Source of the DNA: DASZIT01 sp036268775 | Lineage (GTDB): Bacteria; Actinomycetota; Acidimicrobiia; Acidimicrobiales; RAAP-2 | Assembly: GCA_036268775.1 (NCBI GenBank) | Contig: DATATM010000015.1 | Span: 1 to 64,000 of the forward strand | DNA length: 64,000 bases | Reading direction: 5' to 3' | Shown here: positions 17,301 to 24,894 of the stretch, in pieces | Layout of the letters: every line of letters begins with the position of its first letter | Numbering within the stretch: position 1 is the first letter of the stretch | Position numbers and translations under genes: made by a program | The notes under the pieces: model-generated | Told to the model about the DNA's origin: nothing | What the model saw: only the letters and a program-made list of their open reading frames with translations | Databases searched by the model: none

Positions 17301-17695
17301 AACTTCTCCCGGTCCTCGGCGGTGGTGATGGCCTCGGCGTTGGCCCCGATCACCTCGACCCCGTAGGCGTCGAGGACGCCGCGCTCGGACAGGGTCATGG
17401 TCAGGTTGAGGGCGGTCTGGCCTCCCAGGGTGGGTAGCAACGCGTCGGGCCGCTCCCGTTCGATGATGGCGGTGAGGACGTCGGGGTCGAGCGGCTCGAC
17501 GTAGGTCCGGTCGGCCATGGCCGGGTCGGTCATGATGGTGGCCGGGTTGGAGTTGGCCAGCACCACCCGGAACCCCTCCTCGGCCAACACCCGGCAGGCC
17601 TGGGTGCCGGAGTAGTCGAACTCGCAGGCCTGACCGATGACAATGGGACCGGAGCCGATGACCAGGATCGACTCGATGTCGGTGCGGCGGGGCAT
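14390..17695 (-). CDS. carB: Carbamoyl-phosphate synthase large subunit
   Basis: Makes carbamoyl phosphate for pyrimidines and arginine using ammonia from CarA. The 1101-residue protein has the expected two ATP-grasp halves: the first opens with ESILVIGSGPIVIGQACEFDYSG-type motif (key residues GSGP and IGQ near residues 13-19), the second with ILGSGPNRIGQGIEFDYCC-type motif near the middle (about residue 560). The C-terminal MGS-like allosteric domain follows (about 950-1101). The ATG at 17695 overlaps the carA stop (TGATG). Confidence 0.97.
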   Translation of the reverse strand: MPRRTDIESILVIGSGPIVIGQACEFDYSGTQACRVLAEEGFRVVLANSNPATIMTDPAMADRTYVEPLDPDVLTAIIERERPDALLPTLGGQTALNLTMTLSERGVLDAYGVEVIGANAEAITTAEDREKFKAAMEEIGLAVPASGFAHSLDEALAIGESIGFPIMVRPSFILGGAGTGIAANRDRLVQLAAEGIDASPIGEVLIEESIAGQKEFELEVMRDHADNCVVICSIENLDPMGIHTGDSITVAPAQTLTDVEYQTMRDAAFACIRRVGVETGGSNVQFAVNPVDGRQVVIEMNPRVSRSSALASKATGFPIAKIAAKLAVGYRLDEVTNDITGVTPASFEPTIDYVVTKIPRWAFEKLPGATDELGTRMQSVGEVMAIGRTFPESLQKAIRSLEQGRTGLNADPSEADVDGVAVEELLTAVATGTPERLFQLESLLRRGVSVDQLASATGIDPWFLSEMANITDARMALDLQVTLGVTFGDLDRRAWRRLKRLGFSDAQLAYLFGNGVTAGEVRAARLALGAGVTFKTVDTCGAEFEAHTPYHYATTEDEDEVATSGRPRVIILGSGPNRIGQGIEFDYCCVHASFALREAGFETVMVNCNPETVSTDYDTSDRLYFEPLTPEDLANVLDAELKASVDGGRVVGVIVSLGGQTPLKLAASIPEGLVLGTSPASIDLAEDRERWNALCEELGIPQPPGGTAATAAEAVAVAKGVGYPVLVRPSYVLGGRAMEIVYDDDRLVAAVDAMASMLSREGGVTAERRVLVDRFLEDAVEVDVDAVRDATGDVVICGVMEHVEEAGVHSGDSACALPPQTLSPKVVAELESHVRVIAEALEVCGLCNVQFAVKDELVYVLEANPRASRTVPFVAKATGVPVAMVAARVMVGATLEELRAEGLLRDPVVGHVSVKEAVLPFNRFPGVDTLLGPEMRSTGEVMGIGTTFGLAFAKSQIAAGNRLPVDGTVFLSLADRDKRAGLEAARQFVSLGFDLAATAGTAALLESEGIPVATVVAKVGDQAATGVDAVELIAGGKVQLVVNTPRGRGPRADGIHIRATALAHQVPCLTTVAAFKAAAAGIADWISHPLSVRSLQEYHTS

Positions 17696-18843
17696 CAGGC
17701 GAGCCTCCGGACCGAGTCGGGATCGGGGTGGGCGCCGGTGGACTCCATCAGCAGTCGGAACTCCTCGAACAGATAGCGGGCGTCGTGGGGCCCCGGCCCG
17801 GCTTCGGGGTGGTACTGCACACTGAACGCAGGGGTGTCCCGGCTCCGGAGTCCCTCGATGACCCCGTCGTTGAGGTTCACGTGGGTGACGTCGGCAGAGG
17901 CCAGGGATCCCTCCGCCACCGCGTAGTTGTGGTTCTGGGAGGTGATCTCGACCTTCCCGTTGGCCAACCGCTTCACCGGGTGGTTGCCGCCGTGGTGGCC
18001 GAAGGGGAGCTTGTAGGTCTCCGCCCCGAGGGCGGAGGCGAGGATCTGGTGGCCCAGGCAGATCCCGAACACCGGGATGGTGCCGGCGGCGGCCAACTTC
18101 CCGATCTCGGCGGTGATGGCTGGGAGGGCGGCAGGGTCGCCCGGCCCGTTGGAGAGGAAGACCCCGTGGGGCTCCAGGGCGATCACCTGGTCGGCCGGGG
18201 TGGAGGCAGGGACCACGGTGACGGTGGCCAGCTCGCCGAGTTGGCGGAGCATGGCCTCTTTGATGCCGAAGTCATAGGCCACCACCCGGTAGGGGCCCTG
18301 CCCCCGGACGGTGATGGTCCGGTTGGTGACGGCGGAGACCAGGTCGTGGCCGTCGGTGGGGTCCGCCGCCTGGGCGGCGGCCAGCAGCTCGGACTCGGAG
18401 GCGGTCCCGAAGGCGCAGGGCATGGTGCCCTGGTGGCGGAGGTGGCGGGTGAGGCGACGGGTGTCCACCCCGGTGATGCCCGGGACCCCGTGGCGGACCA
18501 GGAATGCCTCCAGGGTCCCGGCCGACCTCCAGCTGCTCGGACGATCGGCCAGCTCCCGGACGATGATCCCCCGGCAGTGGGGCCGGACCGCCTCGTCGTC
18601 GGTGGGGTTCACCCCGTAGTTGCCGATGTGGGGATAGGTGAAGGCAATCACCTGGCCGGCGTAGGAGGGGTCGGTGAGCACCTCTTGGTAGCCGGACAGC
18701 ACGGTGTTGAACACCGCTTCCCCGGTGGCGATGCCGCGGGAGTCGGCCGGCGTGGCCCCGATGGCGTCCCCTTCGAACACCTCGCCGTCGGCCAGCACCA
18801 GCAACGCTTCGGGACGGGGGGCGGTGCCGTTGCGCCCGGTCAT
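17695..18843 (-). CDS. carA: Carbamoyl-phosphate synthase small (glutaminase) subunit
   Basis: Hydrolyses glutamine and passes ammonia to CarB. The N-terminal domain has GEAVFNTVLSGYQE and ITGVDTRRLTRHLR; the glutaminase domain has the nucleophile in VFGICLGHQIL and the His/Glu dyad in VQYHPEAGPGP. Length 382 is typical. The start ATG at 18843 overlaps the pyrC stop (ATGA). Unlike in M. tuberculosis, no small exported-protein gene separates pyrC from carA. Confidence 0.96.
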   Translation of the reverse strand: MTGRNGTAPRPEALLVLADGEVFEGDAIGATPADSRGIATGEAVFNTVLSGYQEVLTDPSYAGQVIAFTYPHIGNYGVNPTDDEAVRPHCRGIIVRELADRPSSWRSAGTLEAFLVRHGVPGITGVDTRRLTRHLRHQGTMPCAFGTASESELLAAAQAADPTDGHDLVSAVTNRTITVRGQGPYRVVAYDFGIKEAMLRQLGELATVTVVPASTPADQVIALEPHGVFLSNGPGDPAALPAITAEIGKLAAAGTIPVFGICLGHQILASALGAETYKLPFGHHGGNHPVKRLANGKVEITSQNHNYAVAEGSLASADVTHVNLNDGVIEGLRSRDTPAFSVQYHPEAGPGPHDARYLFEEFRLLMESTGAHPDPDSVRRLA

Positions 18844-20156
18844 CGGGTCGCCTCGCCGTCGACGACCACCGGTTCTCCCCGGAACACCGTGTGCCGCACC
18901 CGCCCGGTGAGGGTCCGGCCGCCATAGGGCGAGTTGCGGCTCCGGCTGGCCAGTGCCATCGGGTCGACGGTCCAGGTGGCGTTCGCATCGAAGACACACA
19001 GGTTTGCCTCCGCCCCGACCTCGATCGGTCCGCCCTGGCCTCCCCCGCCGGCCGGGTCCAGTCCGGCGATGGCCGCCGGCTGCCAACTCAGGAGCGCGAG
19101 TATCCGGGGAAGGGAGAGGTCGAGCTCGGTGATGGCCAGGCCCAGCGCGGTCTGGAGGCCCAGCATCCCCGGGGGGGCGAGGTCGAAGGGAAGGTCCTTG
19201 AACTCGGGGGCGTGGGGGGCGTGGTCGGTGGCGATGGCATCGAGGGTCCCGTCGGCCAGCCCCGCCTTCACCGCGTCGACATCGGCTTGGGGTCGGAGCG
19301 GCGGATTGACCTTGAACACCGGGTCGTAGTCGGCGGCACAGGCGTCGGTGAGGGAGAAGTGGTGAGGAGCGGCTTCGGCGGTCACCGGCAACCCCATCGC
19401 CTTGGCCTGACGCACCAGCTCGATCGACGGGCCGGTGGACAGATGGAGAAAGTGGATGCGGGCCCCGGTGGCCCGGGCCAGGGCGATGTCTCGGGCCACC
19501 ATCACCTCTTCGGCCAGCGCCGGCATGCCCGGCAGGCCCAGCCGGCTCGACCAGGCTCCCTCGTGCATCGCACCGTCACAGGCCAACGATCCGTCCTCAC
19601 AGTGCTGGGCCAGGGTGACCCCGAGTCCCCGGCCGTATTCGAGCGCCCGGCGCATCAGGCCGGCGGACTGGACCCCGGCCCCGTCGTCGGTGAACAGGCG
19701 GACCCCGAGGGCGGCCAGCTCCGCCATCGGGGCGAGGTGGTTGCCCTCCCGGCCGACGGTGATGGCGCCGGCCACCGCCACCTCGGCGGTGGCGGTCGAG
19801 GCCAGCTCGAAGACGTTGCGCACCGCGTCGGCGGAGTCGAGGGGTGGGTTGGTGTTGGGCATCGCCACCACCGCGGTGTAGCCGCCGAGGGCCGCCGCCC
19901 GGGTACCGGTCTCGATGGTCTCCGCCTCCTCTTGCCCCGGCTCCCGCAGGTGGGCATGGAGGTCGACCAAACCGGGGGCGACGATGCAGCCGCCGGCGTC
20001 GAGCACGGTGGCTCCCGCCGGGACCGCCAGGCCCTCCCCCAGCGCCTGGATGCGGCCGTCGACCATTGCCAGGTCGACCCGGCGTTCACCGCCGGCGTCG
20101 ATGACCGTCCCGCCCCGGATCATCACCGGAGTTTCCGATCCGTGCCGCTCAGGCAT
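18840..20156 (-). CDS. pyrC: Dihydroorotase
   Basis: Cyclises carbamoyl aspartate to dihydroorotate with a zinc-containing amidohydrolase fold. The HxH metal site is in LVDLHAHLREPGQE (about 64-77); other hallmarks are VAMPNTNPPLDS, AQHCEDGS, HFLHLST and the metal Asp in IATDHAPHAPEFK. The 438-residue length is typical of class I enzymes. It overlaps both pyrB (8 bp) and carA (4 bp). Confidence 0.96.
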   Translation of the reverse strand: MPERHGSETPVMIRGGTVIDAGGERRVDLAMVDGRIQALGEGLAVPAGATVLDAGGCIVAPGLVDLHAHLREPGQEEAETIETGTRAAALGGYTAVVAMPNTNPPLDSADAVRNVFELASTATAEVAVAGAITVGREGNHLAPMAELAALGVRLFTDDGAGVQSAGLMRRALEYGRGLGVTLAQHCEDGSLACDGAMHEGAWSSRLGLPGMPALAEEVMVARDIALARATGARIHFLHLSTGPSIELVRQAKAMGLPVTAEAAPHHFSLTDACAADYDPVFKVNPPLRPQADVDAVKAGLADGTLDAIATDHAPHAPEFKDLPFDLAPPGMLGLQTALGLAITELDLSLPRILALLSWQPAAIAGLDPAGGGGQGGPIEVGAEANLCVFDANATWTVDPMALASRSRNSPYGGRTLTGRVRHTVFRGEPVVVDGEATR

Positions 20157-21120
20157 CCGGGCCCCCTTCGACCTGGCCCTGCCCGAGCAGGAGGAAGAGC
20201 ACCGCCATCCGCACCGCCACCCCGTTGCTCACCTGTCCGGTGATGTGGGCGGCCGGAAGGTCGGCGACCTCGGAGGCGATCTCCACCCCCCGGACCATGG
20301 GCCCGGGATGGAGGATGACCGTCTCCGGCTTCAACATCGCCGCCCGGCGCCCGGTCAGCCCGTACCCGGCGGTGTACTCCCGCAGGCTCGGAACGAACTC
20401 GCCGCTCCCCCGCTCGGACTGCAACCGCAGCAGGGAGACCACGTCGGCGGAGGGGAGCTCTCGTTCGAGGTCGTGGCTGACCGCCACGATCGGCCAGCCG
20501 TCGAGGGAGGGGGGCAGGAGGGTGGGGGGCGCCACCAGGGTCACCTCGGCTCCGAGAGCGGCATAGGCGGCGACCTGGGAACGGGCCACCCGGCTGTGCC
20601 GGACGTCGCCGACGATGACCACCTGCAGGCTCTTGAACCGGTGGACGCCCTCGTCGCCGCCGCCGAGGGCCTGGCGCACCGTATAGAGGTCGAGCAGCGC
20701 CTGGGTCGGGTGCTCGTGCCAGCCGTCGCCGGCGTTGATGACCGAGGAACTGGTGACCCATTTGGCCACCCGGGTGGGGGCCCCGGAAGAGGGATGGCGG
20801 ATGATGATGGCGTCGATCCCCATCGCCTCGATGGTCTCCACGGTGTCGCGGAGCGACTCGCCCTTCTTCACCGATGACGACCCGGCGGCGAAGGAGAGCA
20901 CGTCGGCGGAGAGCCGCTTGGCGGCCGTCTCGAAGGAGACCCGGGTGCGGGTCGAGTCCTCGAAGAACAGGGTGGCGACGGTGCGACCCCGGAGGGCGGG
21001 GACCTTCGGATTGGCCCGGTGGCTCACTTCCACGAAGGAGTCGGCCACCCGGAGGACCTCGCCGATGCCCTCCGAACCGAGGTCGTCGATGGCCAGCAGG
21101 TGGTGGGGGAACCGGCTCAC
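20149..21120 (-). CDS. pyrB: Aspartate carbamoyltransferase catalytic subunit
   Basis: Joins carbamoyl phosphate and aspartate. Motifs: FEDSTRTRVSFETAAKRL (carbamoyl-phosphate binding), INAGDGWHEHPTQALLDLYT and ILHPGPMVRGVEI. Length 323. The GTG start at 21120 overlaps the pyrR stop (GTGA). No pyrI regulatory gene is present, as expected for this operon type. Confidence 0.96.
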   Translation of the reverse strand: MSRFPHHLLAIDDLGSEGIGEVLRVADSFVEVSHRANPKVPALRGRTVATLFFEDSTRTRVSFETAAKRLSADVLSFAAGSSSVKKGESLRDTVETIEAMGIDAIIIRHPSSGAPTRVAKWVTSSSVINAGDGWHEHPTQALLDLYTVRQALGGGDEGVHRFKSLQVVIVGDVRHSRVARSQVAAYAALGAEVTLVAPPTLLPPSLDGWPIVAVSHDLERELPSADVVSLLRLQSERGSGEFVPSLREYTAGYGLTGRRAAMLKPETVILHPGPMVRGVEIASEVADLPAAHITGQVSNGVAVRMAVLFLLLGQGQVEGGPDA

Positions 21121-21686
21121 TTGCCCACCAGGTCCCCGAGGGCCACCCCTTCTTCGGTCACGTCGACCATCTCGTCGCGGCGGGTGGGGAGGTTCTTCCC
21201 CACGTAGTCGGGCCGGATGGGCAGTTCGCGATGGCCTCGATCGACCATCACCGCCAACTGCACCGCTTGGGCCCGCCCGTACTCGCTGACCGCGTTGAGC
21301 GCCGCCCGAATGGTGCGACCGGTGAAGAGAACGTCGTCGACCAGCACCACGGTGGCACCGGTGAGGTCGAAGCTGATGTCGGTCACCGCTTCCGGCAGCA
21401 CCGGGCGCAAGCCGATGTCGTCGCGGTAAAAGGCGACGTCGAGGATGCCGACCGGGATGGTGGTGTTCTCGACCGACTCGAGACTGGCAGCCAGCCGCTG
21501 GGCGATGGGGACGCCCCCGGTCTGCAGCCCGATCAGGACCAGATGCTCGAGGCCGCGGTTGCGCTCGGCGATCTCGTGGGCCATCCGGGTGATGGCCCGC
21601 TGGACGTCGGATGCCGACATTATCTGGGCCCGGGGAACAAATACCGCGCCCCGCGGTCGTGCATGACTGCGTTCGCGTTCGGCCAC
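21117..21686 (-). CDS. pyrR: PyrR bifunctional pyr regulator / uracil phosphoribosyltransferase
   Basis: RNA-binding regulator that senses UMP/UTP and represses the pyr operon, with a phosphoribosyltransferase fold. The PRPP-binding motif is VVLVDDVLFTGRTIRAAL (about 113-130); the flexible loop includes FYRDDIGLRPV. I chose the GTG at 21686 (189 aa) because a perfect AGGAGG lies 4 nt upstream (21691-21696); a longer frame from 21713 would run through the Shine-Dalgarno and the leader hairpin. First gene of the operon. Confidence 0.95.
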   Translation of the reverse strand: MAERERSHARPRGAVFVPRAQIMSASDVQRAITRMAHEIAERNRGLEHLVLIGLQTGGVPIAQRLAASLESVENTTIPVGILDVAFYRDDIGLRPVLPEAVTDISFDLTGATVVLVDDVLFTGRTIRAALNAVSEYGRAQAVQLAVMVDRGHRELPIRPDYVGKNLPTRRDEMVDVTEEGVALGDLVGK

Positions 21687-21703
21687 CGTTCCTCCTGTCC
21701 GTT

Positions 21704-21721
21704 CGGGCCTCACGGGACCCG
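21704..21721 (-). promoter_or_regulatory. PyrR-binding hairpin in the pyr leader
   Basis: The minus-strand leader reads CGGG, loop TCCCGTGAGG, CCCG. The loop and its flanks, GGUCCCGUGAGGCC as RNA, match the published PyrR-binding consensus ARUCCNGNGAGGYU at 12 of 14 positions. It ends 7 nt before the AGGAGG of pyrR, so bound PyrR could block ribosome access. A similar translational mode is known for mycobacterial PyrR. No terminator/antiterminator pair is visible. Confidence 0.8.
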
Positions 21722-21739
21722 CTTCACGGTCAGACGTTG

Positions 21740-21745
21740 ACTATA
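21740..21745 (-). promoter_or_regulatory. -10 box of the pyr operon promoter
   Basis: TATAGT on the minus strand about 19 nt before the PyrR hairpin. Transcription from about 21733 would give a leader of about 47 nt containing the hairpin and Shine-Dalgarno. A weak TGACGC lies 19 bp further upstream. Confidence 0.55.
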
Positions 21746-21786
21746 CCGCGAGGCTCACCCGGGCGCGTCACCCCGCCGGGACGAAT

Positions 21787-22440
21787 TCATCGGTCTGGGG
21801 GTGTCGGCCCGGCCGCGAACGCCGCCAAGCCGCTTCCGGCAAACCGGGTCAGCTGGTCGACCAGTTCGGCCCGGGACACCGTCCTCGAGTCCACCCACCA
21901 GTCGGCGGCCATGAACACCGAGCCCATCAGCGCGTAGCCCAAGGTGGCGGCCGGGGACAGGTCGGCGCCGACACCGGCCAAACCCTCGGCCATCAAGGCG
22001 CCGACCTGATCACCGACGGAGACCAGCAGCCGCCGTTCGCCGAGGGATCGACCGAATCCAGCCGCTCCCTGGACCAGGAATCGGAAGAGGGCGGGCTCCT
22101 CCTCCACGAATTGACAGAAGGCGTCGATGGCGCCCCGCAACGCCAAGAAGGACTGGCGATCGTTGGTGATGACCGTCCCGATTCGCAGGGTCAGCTCATC
22201 GGCCACCTGGGCGGCGAGGGCATCAGCCAGTGACGCCTTGTCCTCGAAAGCGGCGTACAACGCCGGTTTGGCGTAGCCGGCCGCCCGGGCGATGGCAGCC
22301 ATCGAGGCGTCGGGGCCCAGCTCGGCGATGGCCAGGCGGGCGGCGGTCACCAGCTGGCGGCGGCGGCGCACCGGGTCCGGCCGGGGCCCGGGCGGCCGTC
22401 CACGACGGGCCGGACGGGAGGCCATGGCGGTATCGGGCAT
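21787..22440 (-). CDS. TetR-family transcriptional regulator
   Basis: A 217-residue repressor-type protein with a basic N-terminal arm (ASRPARRGRPPGPRP) and the TetR helix-turn-helix at about 26-72 (AARLAIAELGPDASMAAIA, then AAGYAKPALYAAFEDKASL). The C-terminal ligand domain ends in a Trp pair (AADWWVDSRT). It is divergent from the MpaB-like oxygenase gene 55 bp away, which it probably regulates. The ATG at 22440 lies 7 nt from TATACT and has no Shine-Dalgarno, so the mRNA is probably leaderless. The ligand is unknown. Confidence 0.88.
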   Translation of the reverse strand: MPDTAMASRPARRGRPPGPRPDPVRRRRQLVTAARLAIAELGPDASMAAIARAAGYAKPALYAAFEDKASLADALAAQVADELTLRIGTVITNDRQSFLALRGAIDAFCQFVEEEPALFRFLVQGAAGFGRSLGERRLLVSVGDQVGALMAEGLAGVGADLSPAATLGYALMGSVFMAADWWVDSRTVSRAELVDQLTRFAGSGLAAFAAGPTPPDR

Positions 22441-22447
22441 GGATCCA

Positions 22448-22477
22448 GTATAAAGTACCGCTGGTAGTTAATGTACC
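22448..22477. promoter_or_regulatory. tetR/mpaB-like divergent promoter and likely operator
   Basis: The short divergent region carries TATACT (minus, 22448-22453) for leaderless tetR and TAATGT (plus, 22469-22474) for the oxygenase gene. Between and over them lie three half-sites: AGTACC (22454-22459), GGTAGT (22463-22468) and GTACC (22473-22477). The first two form a near-perfect inverted repeat with a 3-bp centre; the last two bracket GTTAATG. This is a plausible TetR operator that would block both promoters. Confidence 0.5.
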
Positions 22478-22495
22478 GATGCCGGGAGGAACCGA

Positions 22496-23401
22496 ATGAA
22501 GCTCGATCCCATGGGTCCGATCCGGGGCATGGTGACCTCCACCATGCGCAGCAAGTTCGGCGAGCCGCTGGTCTCATTCGACGACTCCCCCGGGGACCCG
22601 GGCCTGTTCGGCCCGACGTCGGTGGCCTGGCGGGTCCATTCCGACATGCCCGCCATGCTCATCGGCGGGGTGTCGTCCCTCCTGCTACAGACCCTCCATC
22701 CCGGGGCGATGGCCGGCGTGGCCGATTTCTCCGTCTACGAGGACGACCCGCTGGGCCGGCTGCAGCGGACCGGCACCTTCGTGGGCGGCACCATCTTCGG
22801 CTCCACCGCCACCGCAGAGAAACTGATCGAGACGGTGAAGAGGGTGCATCGATCGGTGAAGGGGATCCGTCCCGACGGCCGCCCCTATGCCGCCTCCGAT
22901 CCCGATCTCCTCCGTTGGGTGCACGTGGCCGAGCACGCCCAATTCCTGCGATCGAATCAGCTCTTCGGCGCCCGACCGCTGCGGGCGCCGGAGGTGGACC
23001 GCTATTTCGCCGAGGTGGCCGAAGTCGCCCGTCGTTTGGGAGCCACCGAGGTACCCACCGATGCCGCCAGCGTGGATGCCTACCTTGCCGAGGTCCGACC
23101 GGAACTGGAGTTCGGGGACCAGGCGGCTCGAGGTCTGCGATTCCTGCTGGCTCCCAACATCGGGGGGCCGGTGGAGCAGGCGGCCTACACCCCGCTGATC
23201 CGGGCGGCTACCGCCATCCTTCCGGATTGGGCGGCCCGGATGTTGGGGATCTGGCAACCCTGGCCCGAGTTGGTGGCCAACCGTTGCGCGGCATGGGGCT
23301 TGAGCCGGGCGATGCGGATGGTCACCGGGCGGAGCGATGTCTTCAACCGTTCGCTGCGGAGGGCGAGGGCGGTCCCGGGAACCGAAGTGACGGCCGCCTA
23401 G
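22496..23401 (+). CDS. MpaB-like oxygenase (DUF2236, latex-clearing protein family)
   Basis: A 301-residue helical protein of the DUF2236/MpaB family, relatives of the heme-dependent latex-clearing oxygenase Lcp and the fungal mycophenolic-acid enzyme MpaB. Family features are the N-terminal SVAWRVHSDMPAMLIGGVSSLLLQTLHPGAMAGV-type region (key His in LHPGAMAGV), DPLGRLQRTGTF, RPYAASDPDLLRWVHV and HAQFLRS. The substrate is unknown. GGAGG lies 6 nt before the ATG. Its divergent partner is a TetR regulator, suggesting inducible expression. Confidence 0.82.
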   Translation: MKLDPMGPIRGMVTSTMRSKFGEPLVSFDDSPGDPGLFGPTSVAWRVHSDMPAMLIGGVSSLLLQTLHPGAMAGVADFSVYEDDPLGRLQRTGTFVGGTIFGSTATAEKLIETVKRVHRSVKGIRPDGRPYAASDPDLLRWVHVAEHAQFLRSNQLFGARPLRAPEVDRYFAEVAEVARRLGATEVPTDAASVDAYLAEVRPELEFGDQAARGLRFLLAPNIGGPVEQAAYTPLIRAATAILPDWAARMLGIWQPWPELVANRCAAWGLSRAMRMVTGRSDVFNRSLRRARAVPGTEVTAA

Positions 23402-23475
23402 AAGGCGCCAAGCGGTCAGACTGGGACCACCGCCCTCCATGACCAGACCCGGCCCCCGAACCCCGCAGGCAGCCC

Positions 23476-23847
23476 ATGACCACCCGCCGCGACATCGCCA
23501 CCACCTTCGAACAGCTGGTGGTGTCCGGCCAGGTCCGGGCGGCCTACGACCGGTACGTCAGTCCCGACTACATCCACCACAATCCGTGGTTCGACGGCGA
23601 TCGAGAGTCGCTGCTCGTCGGCCTGGAGAACAGTGCGGCGGAGTTCGCCGACAAGGAGTACGAGGTGCAACGGGTGCTCGAGGACGGCGACCTGGTGGCC
23701 ATCCATTCGCGGCTCCGGCCGATGGCCCAGATGCCGGAGATGGCGATTGTCCACATCTACCGCTTCGAGGGCGAACAGATCGTCGAAGAGTGGGATCTGG
23801 CCCAACCGCTCCCGGATGACTCGCCCAACGGGCATGGGCTCTTCTGA
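23476..23847 (+). CDS. SnoaL-like / NTF2-fold protein
   Basis: A 123-residue protein of the SnoaL-like polyketide-cyclase (NTF2 superfamily) fold: YDRYVSPDYIHHNPWFDG near the N-terminus, DLVAIHSRLR in the middle and IVHIYRFEGEQIVEEWDLAQPLP at the end, the usual family signature. Many members are small-molecule cyclases, isomerases or stress proteins; no specific substrate can be assigned. It follows the MpaB-like gene by 74 bp on the same strand and may share its transcript. Confidence 0.85.
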   Translation: MTTRRDIATTFEQLVVSGQVRAAYDRYVSPDYIHHNPWFDGDRESLLVGLENSAAEFADKEYEVQRVLEDGDLVAIHSRLRPMAQMPEMAIVHIYRFEGEQIVEEWDLAQPLPDDSPNGHGLF

Positions 23848-23862
23848 CGGCGCGGCGCCCGA

Positions 23863-24258
23863 TCAGTCGCGGAGGCGGGTGGCCAGCGTGGCGAGCACCC
23901 CGTTGACGAAGCGGCCGGAGTCGTCGGTCGAATAGCCGGAGGCCAGTTCGACCGCCTCGTTGAGAATGACGGCGGTGGGCACCTCGGCGGAGTGCAACAG
24001 TTCGGCCACTGCCAGCCGCAGGACGTTGCGATCGACCACCGCCATGCGATCGAGGTCCCACCCGATGGCCGCCTCGTCGATGAGCTGGTCGATCTCTTCC
24101 TGCCTCGCCTCCGCCACCAGCAACAGCTCGACGGTGTAGGGATCGGGCGACACCATCAAGGCACCCAGGACCACCGACGGCTTGTCGCCTTTCAGCTCCG
24201 CCTCGTAGAGGAGGGAGAGGGCCCGCTCTCGGGCCTGATGTCGGGGTGAGGTTTCCAT
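23863..24258 (-). CDS. nusB: Transcription antitermination factor NusB
   Basis: RNA-binding partner of NusE (S10) in rRNA antitermination. At 131 aa it has the conserved N-terminus HQARERALSLLYEAEL and the C-terminal EVPTAVILNEAVELASGYSTDDSGRFVNGVL segment (key residues NEAVELA and FVNG). It is last in the aroC-to-nusB block, 75 bp after efp, an order common in actinobacteria and firmicutes. Confidence 0.94.
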   Translation of the reverse strand: METSPRHQARERALSLLYEAELKGDKPSVVLGALMVSPDPYTVELLLVAEARQEEIDQLIDEAAIGWDLDRMAVVDRNVLRLAVAELLHSAEVPTAVILNEAVELASGYSTDDSGRFVNGVLATLATRLRD

Positions 24259-24333
24259 GAAGGTGGAGGCGATGAAAGCGGTGCAACGGGAAGCCGGGAG
24301 CGGCGAGACCGTTCCAAACCTCGTCAGTGCGGC

Positions 24334-24894
24334 TCAGGCTCGAGTCAGGTACTCACCCGAGCGCGTATCCACCTTGATCATCTCGCCCGGGTTGACGAAC
24401 AGCGGCACCTGTAGGACCAAGCCGGTCTCGACGGTGGCCGGTTTGCGCGCACCGGAGACCCGGTCCCCCTGGACGCCGGGCTCGGTCTCGGTCACCTTCA
24501 GCTCGACGGCGGCGGGCAGGTCCACCCCGACGATCTCGGTGCCGTAGAACTGCAACACCGCGTCATCGCCCTCTTTCAGGTACTTGGCCGAATCGCCGAG
24601 GGAAGCGGTCGTCACCTGGAGCTGCTCGTAGGAGACGGTGTCCATGAACACGTAGTCGGCGCTGTCCCGGTAGAGGAACTGCATCTCCCGCTTGTCGATG
24701 ATGGCCTGCTCGAGCTTCTCATCGGCCCGGTAGGTGCGCTCGATCACCGCGCCGGTCCGGACGTTCTTCAGCTTGGTGCGCACGAAGGCGCCGCCCTTGC
24801 CCGGCTTCACGTGTTGGAACTCGACCACCGCGAACAGACCCTCGGGCAAATCGATGGTCATGCCGTTGCGCAGGTCGTTGGTGGAAACAGCCAT
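24334..24894 (-). CDS. efp: Elongation factor P
   Basis: Relieves ribosome stalling at proline runs. The 186-residue, three-domain protein has FQHVKPGKGGAFVRTKLKN with the modified-loop Lys in PGKGG (about 32-36), the middle-domain VTTASLGDSAKYL and the C-terminal GDRVSGARKPATVETG. The ATG overlaps the stop of the upstream peptidase gene (TAATG), indicating coupling. Confidence 0.96.
   Translation of the reverse strand: MAVSTNDLRNGMTIDLPEGLFAVVEFQHVKPGKGGAFVRTKLKNVRTGAVIERTYRADEKLEQAIIDKREMQFLYRDSADYVFMDTVSYEQLQVTTASLGDSAKYLKEGDDAVLQFYGTEIVGVDLPAAVELKVTETEPGVQGDRVSGARKPATVETGLVLQVPLFVNPGEMIKVDTRSGEYLTRA

Noticed and set aside
14354..17437. Very long open frame opposite carB
   Set aside because: It is the high-GC antisense shadow of carB: His/Gly/Pro-rich composition with no domains, while the minus strand carries a complete CarB.
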